A program made the position numbers and the translations under genes. Below are positions 1 through 7,732 of a stretch of DNA of 64,000 nucleotides, one piece after another (position 1 is the stretch's first letter; the number at the start of each line of letters is the position of its first letter). The notes beneath the pieces were generated by a model. The model was given only the letters and a program-made list of their open reading frames with translations. It searched no databases and had not been told where the DNA came from. The stretch comes from Sphingomonas sp. 32-62-10 (lineage in GTDB: Bacteria; Pseudomonadota; Alphaproteobacteria; Sphingomonadales; Sphingomonadaceae), in NCBI GenBank assembly GCA_002280555.1, contig NCEE01000023.1, forward strand, positions 82,989 to 146,988, written 5' to 3'.

Positions 1-636
1 ATTGACGGTGAATACCGCGAGCGTCGCCACCACCATGATGGCGAGCAGAACGATCGCTTCGATGATCTGGCGTCGATTGGCGGCCTTGATCGCGCGTGAA
101 AACTCGCCGCTCAACAGCAGTGTGAAGATCGGCGCGAACGCCAGCGTGCCCAACCCGTGTCCGGCAAACCAGGCTAGCCCCTCTTTCGTCGCCGACATGC
201 CCGTCAGCCCAGCGACGACCAGCCCGGCCGGTACCGACGATATCGCCGTGGCCAGACAGCAACCAACCAGCGCAAAGATGCTGACGCCGCTAAGTGAATC
301 GAGATAGGTGTTGCGGTAGCCCAACCGGCTGATCAGCGCGGCACCAATCACCGCCTCGCCAATATTCACAATCACCAAAGGCGCTGCTGCCACCCAGCCA
401 AAACCGAAAAAGCCGGTCGCCATAAAGCTGGCAATGCCGCAGGCGAGCAGCGTCGGGATCCAGCGATCGCGTGAAAGCGTCATCAATTCGGCCACCAGCA
501 GTGCGGTCGCCAGCCACAGCACCGCTACGCCACCTTCGAACCGCGTCAGGACGATCATCGATGTGGCGGCAACGAAGTAGCCGATGCCGACTAAGCAGGC
601 GCGCTGGTAAGGATGACCGGAAACTATCGCGCGCAC
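1..636 (-). CDS. MASE1-domain membrane sensor, N-terminal part (runs off left edge)
   Basis: This is a partial gene whose 3' end lies outside the window. The 212 codons present read as an almost continuous integral-membrane domain with about six to eight hydrophobic helices. Two features match the MASE1 sensory domain: a NIGEAVIGAAL segment (the conserved N-x-x-E-A stretch) and, near the left edge, GHGLGTLAFAPIF, the hallmark final motif. In this family MASE1 is fused to a cytoplasmic histidine kinase, GGDEF or PAS output domain, which would be encoded beyond base 1 and cannot be seen. No ATG precedes the first helix. The only in-frame candidate is a GTG at 636, 27 codons... no more than ten codons after an in-frame TAG at 664-666. 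The start is therefore moderately sure. The ligand cannot be inferred. Confidence 0.72.
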   Translation of the reverse strand, partial: MRAIVSGHPYQRACLVGIGYFVAATSMIVLTRFEGGVAVLWLATALLVAELMTLSRDRWIPTLLACGIASFMATGFFGFGWVAAAPLVIVNIGEAVIGAALISRLGYRNTYLDSLSGVSIFALVGCCLATAISSVPAGLVVAGLTGMSATKEGLAWFAGHGLGTLAFAPIFTLLLSGEFSRAIKAANRRQIIEAIVLLAIMVVATLAVFTVN

Positions 637-850
637 TCCAACCGCAGGATCGACGCGCGTATCCTAGGATGCTTTGGTTAAGCGATCGTATCGAGGGAAC
701 GAAAGGTTGCTGTTATGGTGGGAAATTCCCCGCCTCGAAATGCGATGGCGGGGGCCTTCGGTCACCGTCCTAATGAGAATTCAAGCGCGTTTTGCTTCGT
801 AGATCGTTGCTGCCAAGTGATCGTGACAGCCGTCGCCTTATGGTCGATCG
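637..850. other. Intergenic, no gene seen
   Basis: This gap separates two minus-strand genes: the MASE1 sensor (start 636) and the AI-2E family permease (stop 851). Short open frames exist on both strands but none has a ribosome binding site, domain signature or hydrophobic pattern. I see no tRNA and no strong terminator hairpin. Confidence 0.5.
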
Positions 851-1960
851 TTACGGCGCAGGCGGCACCGGGAGCATCGCCGGCGGGTCCCCCAGGCCGC
901 CGGCTTCGACGGGCGCCTTGGCGAAAATTTCCCACACGGCCATGAACAGCGCCGCTATCACCGGCCCAAGCACGAAGCCATTGAAGCCCATCAGCTCAAA
1001 ACCGCCAAGCGTAGAGATCAACACCAGATAATCAGGCATCCGCGCTTCGCGCCCTACCAGTATCGGACGCACGACATTGTCGACGCTGCTGATGATGAAG
1101 AAACCGCACACGAACAGCACGCCGCCCTGCCACGTGTCGCCCGTCGCGATCAGATAGAGCGATGCGGGCACCCAAATCAGCGCAGTGCCGATGGCGGGGA
1201 ACAGCGAGAAAATGCCCATTGCCACGCCCCACAGCAGTGCACCACTGATCCCCAATATCCAAAAGATCAGCCCGCCGATCAGCCCCTGCAATATGGCGAC
1301 AATCACGCTGCCTTTGATCGTGGCGCGCACGACCGCAACGAAACGCGTCACCAGCAAACTGCGCTGCTCTGGCGCGAGCGGCAGGCACCGTTCGATCTTG
1401 GCGATCAGGACATCGCCGTCACGCAGCAGAAAAAAAGTGAGGTACAGCATCACGCCCAGGGATAAGAAGAAACCCAGCGCGCTTTGCCCGACATTGAGCG
1501 CCTGGCTCGCGAGTGTCTGGAAACTGCTGGCGATCCCCTGGCCGATCCGGGCCTGCACCGCGCCGAAGTCCGTCAGCCCACGAACCGACAGCCAGTCACG
1601 CGCCACTTGTGGCAGGTTGTGTTCGGCCTCGGTAAAGATCCGGCTAAGGTCGATCTCACCGCGCTGGAACTTCTCGTAGACGGTCGATGCCTCGCTGATC
1701 AGCGCGGTGCTGAGCAACATGGCGGGAATGATCACGACGGCAACGATCACGAGCAGGGTTACCGTGGCGGTCAGGTTCGGACGCTTTGGTATGCCCTTGA
1801 GCAGCCATTTGTTCAGGGGCGCGAACAAAATGGTTGCGATCACGCCCCACAGAATCGCGCCAATAAACGGTCCAACGAGCCATGCAAAAGCCACCGAGGC
1901 AATGATGACGATGAGCAGCAGAAAGCCCTGCTCCAACGGCGATCGCGTGTGCACAGTCAT
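851..1960 (-). CDS. AI-2E family transporter (PerM-like permease)
   Basis: A 369-residue polytopic inner-membrane protein of the AI-2E/UPF0118 family. Two hydrophobic helices come first (about residues 13-50), then a helix near 62-85, a soluble amphipathic region (about 90-150), and a C-terminal cluster of helices with the family's glycine- and proline-rich segments (GLIFWILGISGALLWG, IFSLFPAIGTALIWVP and a late PDYLVLISTLGG). Family members include the autoinducer-2 exporter TqsA and several Na+/H+ antiporters, so the substrate cannot be assigned. Length is normal for the family. The ATG at 1960 is the first start before helix 1. It is monocistronic as far as visible, about 210 bp upstream of the MASE1 sensor on the same strand. 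Confidence 0.88.
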   Translation of the reverse strand: MTVHTRSPLEQGFLLLIVIIASVAFAWLVGPFIGAILWGVIATILFAPLNKWLLKGIPKRPNLTATVTLLVIVAVVIIPAMLLSTALISEASTVYEKFQRGEIDLSRIFTEAEHNLPQVARDWLSVRGLTDFGAVQARIGQGIASSFQTLASQALNVGQSALGFFLSLGVMLYLTFFLLRDGDVLIAKIERCLPLAPEQRSLLVTRFVAVVRATIKGSVIVAILQGLIGGLIFWILGISGALLWGVAMGIFSLFPAIGTALIWVPASLYLIATGDTWQGGVLFVCGFFIISSVDNVVRPILVGREARMPDYLVLISTLGGFELMGFNGFVLGPVIAALFMAVWEIFAKAPVEAGGLGDPPAMLPVPPAP

Positions 1961-2295
1961 GCCGCCAACCCGTCGGTAGCGGCGGGGCGATGGCTTGGCC
2001 TGATGGGTGGATCACAGATCATTCGTTAGCAATACGATGAGGCTGACCCTGGACGCAACTCCGCCTCGCGTGACTGATCCTGCTTTCACGTTGGTGCTGG
2101 AGATGGCAGGCGACCAATCTGGCTCGGTTGCTTTTGAGCGCATGGCTGATCACGTGGCGGACCACCTGTTCGTGCGAGCCAAAGACCGTAATCGCCCGGC
2201 TGCTCGGCATCCCTTTGTAAGGTCCTAGACCTAAAAAGTCGCTATTCCGCTTTGGCCCAATTGCGGACGTTAGGTGCATGGCGTAGCTCTCTCAC
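1961..2295. other. Intergenic stretch, no supported gene
   Basis: This gap of 335 bases lies between the divergent AI-2E permease and a small membrane protein. Both strands hold open frames of 70-90 codons, but neither has a ribosome binding site, a hydrophobic segment or a recognisable domain. A stretch near 2235-2275 (AIGPKR-type translation on the minus strand) resembles short dispersed sequences often seen between genes in alphaproteobacteria. It shares a core around TAACGTCCGC with the 3' flank of the next gene near 2605. I interpret it as non-coding, possibly repeat-derived. Confidence 0.4.
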
Positions 2296-2601
2296 ATGAG
2301 CGACGAACAGTTACCTCAAGATCGACCTACGCCAATCAATGTTATTGTCGGGGCGAGCATAATTGGCGCTTCGATAGCGGCGGCGTTTTGGTGGGGGGTT
2401 CATTTTCGAGTATTTGGAAGCAAGATCGAGTGGGTTAATCACCCCGAGCAAATCGGCTTTGTCGGATGGATTTTAGCCGGAGCCTTCGGGGCCGGATTCA
2501 TGCTGGGCGGAGCACGGACCGGCATAAAGGCTTTGATCTCGTTGGCAGTTTTGGTCGTTGCGGCAGCGGTGATCGGAGCAATCCGAGCAGCGCTTTCGTG
2601 A
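2296..2601 (+). CDS. Small membrane protein of unknown function
   Basis: The predicted product has 101 residues and two or three hydrophobic segments (about residues 16-36, 52-68 and 75-98) rich in Gly, Ala, Ile and Val, with a short acidic and proline-containing N-terminus. I recognise no domain. No convincing ribosome binding site precedes the ATG at 2296, and base composition is visibly less GC-rich than the surrounding genes, which may indicate recent acquisition. Flanking non-coding sequence on both sides shares a short inverted core (AACGTCCGC). The clear membrane pattern makes a real gene more likely than not, but this is inference. Confidence 0.5.
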   Translation: MSDEQLPQDRPTPINVIVGASIIGASIAAAFWWGVHFRVFGSKIEWVNHPEQIGFVGWILAGAFGAGFMLGGARTGIKALISLAVLVVAAAVIGAIRAALS

Positions 2602-2678
2602 GAATAAACGTCCGCTTCCCACCAATCTTTGCCGTTCACTTCATGCGTAGGTAACGACGCATTTTGCGGGTTCATGGC

Positions 2679-3161
2679 CTAGTCTAGCGCCACTGTTGCA
2701 ACCTTATCGGCATAGTCCTGCTTGGGATCGACGCCGAGCATCATCTTGATGCCGGCGATCAAGCTCGACCCGTCGAGCCAGATTTCCGCTTCCTCCGCAT
2801 CGAACCGGAGCAGCGCGAGCTTGGGATCGTCCTTGCCATCATACCAGGCAGCAACAAACGGGTTCCAGAGGCGGTCGATGACCATCCGGTCGTTGTCCTG
2901 CGACAACGCGCCATGAACGGTGGCGAAAAGGTCATGGCCTTTCGAGGTGAACGTCGCGATCGCCCGTTCGCCCTGGCCCAGTTGTTTTACAATCCCATTA
3001 TCGATTGAGGTGAAGAACCAGATCGGGCTGCGGTCGTCCTCAAATTGTCCAGTCATTGGGCGTGCGTGGCCATCCTCCAAACCATCCAGCCCCAGCATCA
3101 TCGTCCGATCCGATTTCAGCGCGTTCCAGAATTTGCGTTCGAGCTCTTGCGGGCTGGGCAT
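2679..3161 (-). CDS. Pyridoxamine 5'-phosphate oxidase-like protein (general stress protein 26 type)
   Basis: A 160-residue single-domain protein with the split-barrel flavin-binding fold of the PNPOx-like superfamily. It carries an N-terminal helix (ELERKFWNALKSDRTMMLG), then strands including HARPMTGQF and PIWFFTSIDNGIVKQL, and a C-terminal GGSSLIAGIKMMLG-like segment typical of the 'general stress protein 26' branch. Members bind FMN or F420 and act in redox or stress protection; the substrate is unknown. An ATG at 3161 is preceded by GGAGAG at seven bases and is preferred over an ATG at 3176 that overlaps this site. It lies about 100 bp downstream of the start... on the same strand as the UdgX gene that ends at 3262, and could be its operon partner. 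Confidence 0.78.
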   Translation of the reverse strand: MPSPQELERKFWNALKSDRTMMLGLDGLEDGHARPMTGQFEDDRSPIWFFTSIDNGIVKQLGQGERAIATFTSKGHDLFATVHGALSQDNDRMVIDRLWNPFVAAWYDGKDDPKLALLRFDAEEAEIWLDGSSLIAGIKMMLGVDPKQDYADKVATVALD

Positions 3162-3261
3162 AGTGCATCTCTCCAAGGAAAATCAGCTGCTTAAACTGGC
3201 GAAGGAGACGCGGGTTCCCTTGGCGATTGCTCTGATGACAATAGCGATCGCGGAGGCAGCT

Positions 3262-4629
3262 TCACCGCAACCGCTGTCGAACCGCCGCAAGATCGTCGAC
3301 GAACCGGCGAAACTCCTCAGCCGCTTGCGCCTTATCGACGATGCGAAGCAAATAGCTGGGGTGGACGGTGATCCAGCCTTCTTTGCTCTCGGGAAGATCG
3401 ATCGGCGTGCCGCGCGATGCGCCGATGGGCGTCGTTACGCCAAATACGCTACGCGCAGCCGTCGCTCCCAGCGCGACGATCAGCTTTGGTGCGATGATCG
3501 CCCGCTCCTGATCGATCCACCACCGGCATGCTTGAACTTCACCGACGCTGGGCTTGGCGTGAATACGCCGTTTGCCGCGCTGTTCGAATTTGAAATGTTT
3601 GACGGCATTGGTGACATAAGCGCGCGATCGATCGATCCCGGCCTGTGCCAATGCACGATCGAGCACCTGCCCGGCAGGGCCGACAAAGGGCCGACCCGCC
3701 AGATCTTCCTGATCGCCAGGTTGTTCGCCGACGATCATGATCTGCGCTTCCACCGGGCCTTCGCCGAAGACGGTTTGGGTGGCGCATTGGTGAAGCGTGC
3801 AGCGGGTGCAGCTTGCCGCTTCGTCCCGCAGTGCACGCCACGCAGCATCGGCATTTCCCCCGATCGCAGCATGATGCTGGGCGGTGGCGATCATGCCTGA
3901 TTCACGTGCCTGCGCCGCCGCAACAAGGCCGGGTATCAGTGCGGTTTCGGGCATGTTCTTCCAGTATTTCTTGGGCATTTCCTTCGTCATTGCGCCAACT
4001 TTGACACGCGCCGGATTGAAGATGGCGGCGTAATAGGCCTTCCAAACATCTTCGACCGGGTCGCCTGCCGGCGCGTCTGTTTTGCGCGCGCCGGGCCCTT
4101 CCGTCACGGCTTTGCCATCCCAATGGATCGACAGTTCCGGGGTCAGGATTGACCAGGCCATGTTGGCGAAACGACGCATGAAGAACCCGGCATTGAGCCG
4201 AACGATGTGATGATCGGGTTCGAACCACGCCACATAGCGCCCGTCGATCTCGCGGAAGCGCACAAAGGCGCGCATCTTGTGAACATCGCGGCGCACCGCC
4301 TTTGCCATTTCATCAAGGCGGCGAACCAGCGGATCAGCGCGATCCTCGATCAAATGGCGGTTCGCCTGAAGCCGGAAAAGCAGCGTGTAAAGCAGCGCGA
4401 ACCGCTCGTGATCGACGTGGCAGATCACCGACCGGGCAAGGTCTATGAAAGCGCGCGGGACGTTCAGCGCGCCATCTGGCGGCAATGATTGTTCGCTGCC
4501 GAACAGGTCAGTCTCACCGCCGACCTGCCAGATAATCGCGTCTGGCTTCACCCCGGCGAGGACCAGCGCCCGCGCGGCACGGCGCCACGCGTCGAAATCG
4601 TCAGGCTCGGTCAGGGTAACGCTGGGCAT
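3262..4629 (-). CDS. UdgX-family uracil-DNA glycosylase fused to N-terminal DUF4130-type domain
   Basis: This 455-residue protein has two parts. Residues about 1-240 match the DUF4130 / TIGR03915 'probable DNA metabolism' domain. Residues about 262-455 are a uracil-DNA glycosylase-superfamily domain. Visible motifs are CTRC (C274, C277) plus C282 and C368 as likely iron-sulfur ligands, GEQPGDQED (301-309), the UdgX-specific KRRIH (353-357), and HPSYLLR starting at H423. In UdgX of Mycobacterium smegmatis the histidine of this KRRIH loop becomes covalently linked to the abasic sugar after uracil excision, making a suicide-type DNA-protein adduct; H357 is the equivalent. The gene follows the radical SAM gene by six bases, so they form one operon. 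No clear ribosome binding site precedes ATG 4629, which suggests translational coupling. Confidence 0.88.
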   Translation of the reverse strand: MPSVTLTEPDDFDAWRRAARALVLAGVKPDAIIWQVGGETDLFGSEQSLPPDGALNVPRAFIDLARSVICHVDHERFALLYTLLFRLQANRHLIEDRADPLVRRLDEMAKAVRRDVHKMRAFVRFREIDGRYVAWFEPDHHIVRLNAGFFMRRFANMAWSILTPELSIHWDGKAVTEGPGARKTDAPAGDPVEDVWKAYYAAIFNPARVKVGAMTKEMPKKYWKNMPETALIPGLVAAAQARESGMIATAQHHAAIGGNADAAWRALRDEAASCTRCTLHQCATQTVFGEGPVEAQIMIVGEQPGDQEDLAGRPFVGPAGQVLDRALAQAGIDRSRAYVTNAVKHFKFEQRGKRRIHAKPSVGEVQACRWWIDQERAIIAPKLIVALGATAARSVFGVTTPIGASRGTPIDLPESKEGWITVHPSYLLRIVDKAQAAEEFRRFVDDLAAVRQRLR

Positions 4630-4635
4630 GGCGCG

Positions 4636-5880
4636 TCAAGCAGCGAACAACTCCAACTGTTCCGCCTTTGGTGCTACCAAAGGGCGAAGATCGGCCTTGT
4701 CTGAAAGCGACACCGGCCGCCAATCCTCTGCCACGATGAACGGGCGCAGCTTGGCGACCGAAACGGTCAGCTTGCCGATATCGGCAAGCCTGAGTCGACG
4801 ATGTTTGCGGCTCGTCAATATCGCCCCAACCGCCCGGGTGCCGAGCCCAGGCACGCGCAGCAGCATTGCCCTGGGCGCTCGATTGACGTCGACCGGAAAT
4901 GATCCGCGAAACTTCAGTGCCCAGGCCAGTTTGGGATCGATGTCCAGCGGCAACATGCCGTCATTGGTCGCATCAATCACCTCGGCAGGTGCAAATCCGT
5001 AAAAGCGCAACAGCCAGTCTGCCTGGTAGAGCCGGTGCTCGCGCATCAGCGGCGGTCGCTTCAACGGCAGAATCGCCGATGCATCGGGGATTGGGCTGAA
5101 CGCCGAATAATAGACGCGGCGCATTCTGAACCGGTCGTACAGTCCGCTTGATCGCAGCACGATATCGCCGTCAGTGGCCGCGTCCGCGCCCACGATCATC
5201 TGGGTCGATTGGCCCGCCGGGGCATAGCGCGGTGCGTGCCTGTACCGCCGCGTGGCATCGCGGGCATCGTCGATCGACTGCCGCATGTCGCCCATCGCGC
5301 CTTCGATCCGGATGGCGGATTTTTCGGGTGCCAGCCGCTTCAGGCCCGGCGCCGTCGGCAGCTCGACGTTGATCGATACGCGATCAGCGTGCAGCCCGGC
5401 CTGTGCGACCAAAGCCGGATCGGCATCGGGAATGGTCTTCAGGTGAATATAGCCTCGGAAATCATGATCCTCGCGCAGCGCCCGCGCCACTTCGACGAGC
5501 TGTTCCATGGTGTAATTGGCGCTGCCGATAATGCCCGACGATAAAAACAGTCCCTCGATATAATTGCGCCGATAAAAGGACAGCGTCAGATCGACGACCT
5601 CTTTGGTTGTAAAGCGCGCGCGGCGAACGTTCGAGCTCTTGCGGTTGATGCAATAATGGCAGTCAAAAATGCAGCTGTTGGTCAGCAATATCTTGAGCAG
5701 TGAAATGCAGCGGCCATCAGGCGCATAGGCGTGGCAAATGCCCGTGCCCTCGGTCGATCCGATGCCCTTGGCCGAACCCGTCGACGAACGTTTCGTGGTG
5801 CCCGATGACGAGCAGGAAGCATCATATTTTGCTGCGTCCGCAAGGATTTCGAGTTTTTGCCGGGTGTCGAGTTGTGCCAT
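4636..5880 (-). CDS. Putative DNA modification/repair radical SAM protein (TIGR03916 type)
   Basis: A 414-residue radical SAM enzyme. The CX3CX2C cluster motif is C70, C74, C77 within TNSCIFDCHYC, followed by CINRKSSNVRRARF. The C-terminus carries a helix-hairpin-helix (VPGLGTRAVGAILTSRKHRRL), which suggests DNA contact. The family is known to occur next to UDG-superfamily/DUF4130 proteins, exactly as here, and is annotated as putative DNA modification or repair; its reaction is unknown. The serine-rich stretch ASCSSSGTTKRSSTGSAKG (residues 22-39) is typical of its N-terminus. ATG 5880 gives the family's usual length; an ATG at 5907 would add nine residues, and neither has a strong ribosome binding site. 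Its promoter region ends about 70-95 bp away at a duplicated tRNA-Ala fragment. Confidence 0.88.
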   Translation of the reverse strand: MAQLDTRQKLEILADAAKYDASCSSSGTTKRSSTGSAKGIGSTEGTGICHAYAPDGRCISLLKILLTNSCIFDCHYCINRKSSNVRRARFTTKEVVDLTLSFYRRNYIEGLFLSSGIIGSANYTMEQLVEVARALREDHDFRGYIHLKTIPDADPALVAQAGLHADRVSINVELPTAPGLKRLAPEKSAIRIEGAMGDMRQSIDDARDATRRYRHAPRYAPAGQSTQMIVGADAATDGDIVLRSSGLYDRFRMRRVYYSAFSPIPDASAILPLKRPPLMREHRLYQADWLLRFYGFAPAEVIDATNDGMLPLDIDPKLAWALKFRGSFPVDVNRAPRAMLLRVPGLGTRAVGAILTSRKHRRLRLADIGKLTVSVAKLRPFIVAEDWRPVSLSDKADLRPLVAPKAEQLELFAA

Positions 5881-5973
5881 TTGTTCATTGTATGTTCTTG
5901 CCCGCATATGGTCCAGCGCTTTTGGGACACGGCAGGCAAAGGCCCGACAACCTGATTGATCGAACATGAAAAA

Positions 5974-6028
5974 GGGCTGGTGGAGCCGAGGGGAATCGAA
6001 CCCCTGACCTCTGCAGTGCGATTGCAGC
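5974..6028 (-). repeat. Truncated tRNA-Ala 3' fragment, candidate attachment site (attR-like)
   Basis: These 55 bases are identical to 9945-9999. They reproduce the tRNA-Ala gene from the start of the anticodon arm through the T arm, acceptor 3' strand and CCA, plus four bases beyond. Homology stops abruptly at 6029, where the tRNA D arm and 5' acceptor strand should continue, so this copy cannot be a functional tRNA. A partial 3' copy in direct orientation with the intact gene is the classic product of tyrosine-recombinase integration into a tRNA. Confidence 0.85.
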
Positions 6029-6322
6029 ATTCCCTCAAGAAATGGCGCAAATGCGTGGGTTTCAGATAGGCGAAACTGCTGATTTGGAGCAATTTGCGTT
6101 ATCAGTGCGATACAAGATGGGCGGGCAGCGCCTTTCATCAGGCTCACGCTCCCGGTGCCGACCGACCGCCTTTGCGGCCATCAACCGAAGCACGGTTTCG
6201 CGGCGAGCTGGTCGCTTTCGCCGCCGCGAGCAGCAAGGGATAGCGGAAACTGCCTCGATCGGCCGGCCTAACAGACGGTTCGAAGCAGCCCGCTAAACTG
6301 GGCTGTTCGGGCCGTTTGACGA
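6029..6322. other. Non-coding stretch inside the island, possibly decayed
   Basis: About 290 bases lie between the tRNA fragment and the copC stop. Open frames of about 80 codons exist on both strands but show arginine- and serine-rich, domain-free translations with no ribosome binding site. I see no integrase remnant that can be named. A functional terminator for the copABC operon would be expected here; an AAACTG/GGCTGTTCGGGCCG region near 6293-6316 has weak hairpin potential but no T tract. Confidence 0.4.
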
Positions 6323-6712
6323 TCATCGAACGGTGAAACTGACCTTTCCGGTTGCCCGGTGTCCGTCGGCGCCCGCTGCCTGCCATTTCACGTCATAGGA
6401 ACCCAGGGGTAGAGCATCGCGCAAGTTGAGTGTCAGGACGCGCTTGTCGCTTGACCAGCTGGATTTGAAGTTGCGGATCGTCATCGGCGGGTGATCGGTC
6501 ATGCCCGGCATTGCCGTCATGACGATGCTGGCCGCGACGGTTGCCGGCGGCAGGGGTTCGCTGAAGGTGAGCGAGACCACGCGCGACGGCTTGATTGTCG
6601 CACCTTCGGCGGGGGTGGAGGCAACGACCTTGGTATGGGCCAACGCCGTACCGGGGATCAGCGAACCGCAAATCGCTGCTGCCGCAACCATGAAAACTGA
6701 AAAAGCTCGCAT
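6323..6712 (-). CDS. copC: CopC-family periplasmic copper-binding protein
   Basis: A 129-residue CopC-domain protein. A Sec signal peptide (residues 1-25, ending GTALA) leaves His26 as mature residue 1, the copper-coordinating N-terminal histidine of the family (AHTKVVASTP). The Ig-like beta sandwich follows, with SLTFSEPL, a central Met/His/Pro-rich MTAMPGMTDHPPMTI loop, and a C-terminal ADGHRATGKVSFTV strand that supplies the Asp and His of the Cu(II) site. It acts in the periplasm as copper carrier or buffer. ATG 6712 has AAGGGAG six to nine bases upstream and is preferred over a GTG three bases earlier. It is the third gene of copA-copB-copC, 27 bp after copB. No CopD membrane partner is present. 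Confidence 0.9.
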   Translation of the reverse strand: MRAFSVFMVAAAAICGSLIPGTALAHTKVVASTPAEGATIKPSRVVSLTFSEPLPPATVAASIVMTAMPGMTDHPPMTIRNFKSSWSSDKRVLTLNLRDALPLGSYDVKWQAAGADGHRATGKVSFTVR

Positions 6713-6739
6713 CACATACTCCCTTCAACGTTTCAGAAA

Positions 6740-7732
6740 TCAGAACCAGAGCCGAACACCAAGGACAAGGCTGGTAGCGCGGGGGGCATCGCCAGCCGCA
6801 CGGGCAAAATCAACGCCGCGTCCGACCCGCCAGCTTTGCTCGACACCGATATAGGGCGCGAATTCCCGGACGATCTCGTAACGCAGACGTACGCCGATCT
6901 CGATGCTGTCGAGCCCCGCACCAATGCCCAACTGGGGCACGTCTTGAGCCGCCAGGTTGAGCTCGGCGCGCGGCTGCACGATCAGCCGCTGGGTGATCCG
7001 CTGGTCGAGTTCTGCCTCAATGCGCGCGGTCAGGTCGCCGCGATGCGACAGGAATAACGCTGCATCCAGCTCGAACATATAAGGTGCGAGGCCCTGGATC
7101 CCGAGCACGGCATAAGTCGTGTCCGGCCCGGCGACGTCCTGGCGGACGCCTGCCTGCACATCGAAAAACGCGGCGATCGCGCGCGAATACAGGGCCTGAA
7201 ACTCGGCATTGGCCACGCGCTGGCCGAACTGCCCTTCGCCTTCGCTCTTATACCAGAATCGGCTGGTGGGGCCGCCATAATAGCCTTGCAGGTCCCAGAG
7301 ATAGGCATCCGCGCCGTCCCGTATTTGGACTTCGGCGCGATCGGCCTGAAACCAGGATAAAGGGTAATCGCCGTGCATCTGTTGAAGCTCACGACGGGAA
7401 CCGCGCATGGCATTGGCGCCCCAGATCGCGTCGGCCGCCCGAGGCGGACCGCTCCCCGCTTCGGGGGGCGCCGGCGTCTCCAGCTCGGGCCCTGGCGAAG
7501 GCAGGTTAGGGGCGCCGGGGGCCGTCTCACTCTGGTCGATGCGCTCTGTTGGTTCGGCACTGGGCATCGCGTGTCCGGCGTGGGGGTCGGGCGCGGGCCT
7601 GGAAGTCGAAGGGGGCTTGGTGGGGGAAACAGGGGAGACTTGAGCAGGGCCCTGATGGGCACTGTGGTCCTGTGCCATCACGGGCGTCGCCACTAACGCT
7701 GCCGCCAGCACAGCAATCGCGACGCGCGTCAA
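6740..7732 (-). CDS. copB: Copper resistance protein B (outer-membrane CopB/PcoB)
   Basis: A 330-residue exported protein. Signal peptide residues 1-20 (ALVATPVMA) are followed by a Pro/His/Met-rich, low-complexity segment (about 21-95, with HSAHQG and DPHAGHAMP) that probably binds copper. The conserved CopB beta-barrel domain then starts near the DYPLSWFQADRAE motif and ends with an aromatic residue (GVRLWF), the usual outer-membrane-protein C-terminus. CopB works with CopA to sequester or export copper at the outer membrane. The start is a TTG at 7732 whose bases overlap the copA TGA stop (7729-7731), so translation is coupled to copA. Confidence 0.92.
   Translation of the reverse strand: MTRVAIAVLAAALVATPVMAQDHSAHQGPAQVSPVSPTKPPSTSRPAPDPHAGHAMPSAEPTERIDQSETAPGAPNLPSPGPELETPAPPEAGSGPPRAADAIWGANAMRGSRRELQQMHGDYPLSWFQADRAEVQIRDGADAYLWDLQGYYGGPTSRFWYKSEGEGQFGQRVANAEFQALYSRAIAAFFDVQAGVRQDVAGPDTTYAVLGIQGLAPYMFELDAALFLSHRGDLTARIEAELDQRITQRLIVQPRAELNLAAQDVPQLGIGAGLDSIEIGVRLRYEIVREFAPYIGVEQSWRVGRGVDFARAAGDAPRATSLVLGVRLWF

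Noticed and set aside
2019..2279. 86-codon minus-strand frame with an AIGPKR-like start
   Set aside because: No ribosome binding site or domain; this type of translation is typical of dispersed intergenic sequence.
5974..6028. Second functional tRNA-Ala gene
   Set aside because: Only the anticodon arm and 3' half are present; D arm and 5' acceptor strand are missing.
5881..6147. N-terminal extension of the radical SAM protein through the tRNA fragment
   Set aside because: The frame passes through tRNA sequence, and the family's N-terminus fits ATG 5880.
6042..6386. Open frames on both strands at the left island end as a possible integrase remnant
   Set aside because: No R-H-R-Y or other recombinase motif can be recognised, and the translations are arginine-rich with no domain.
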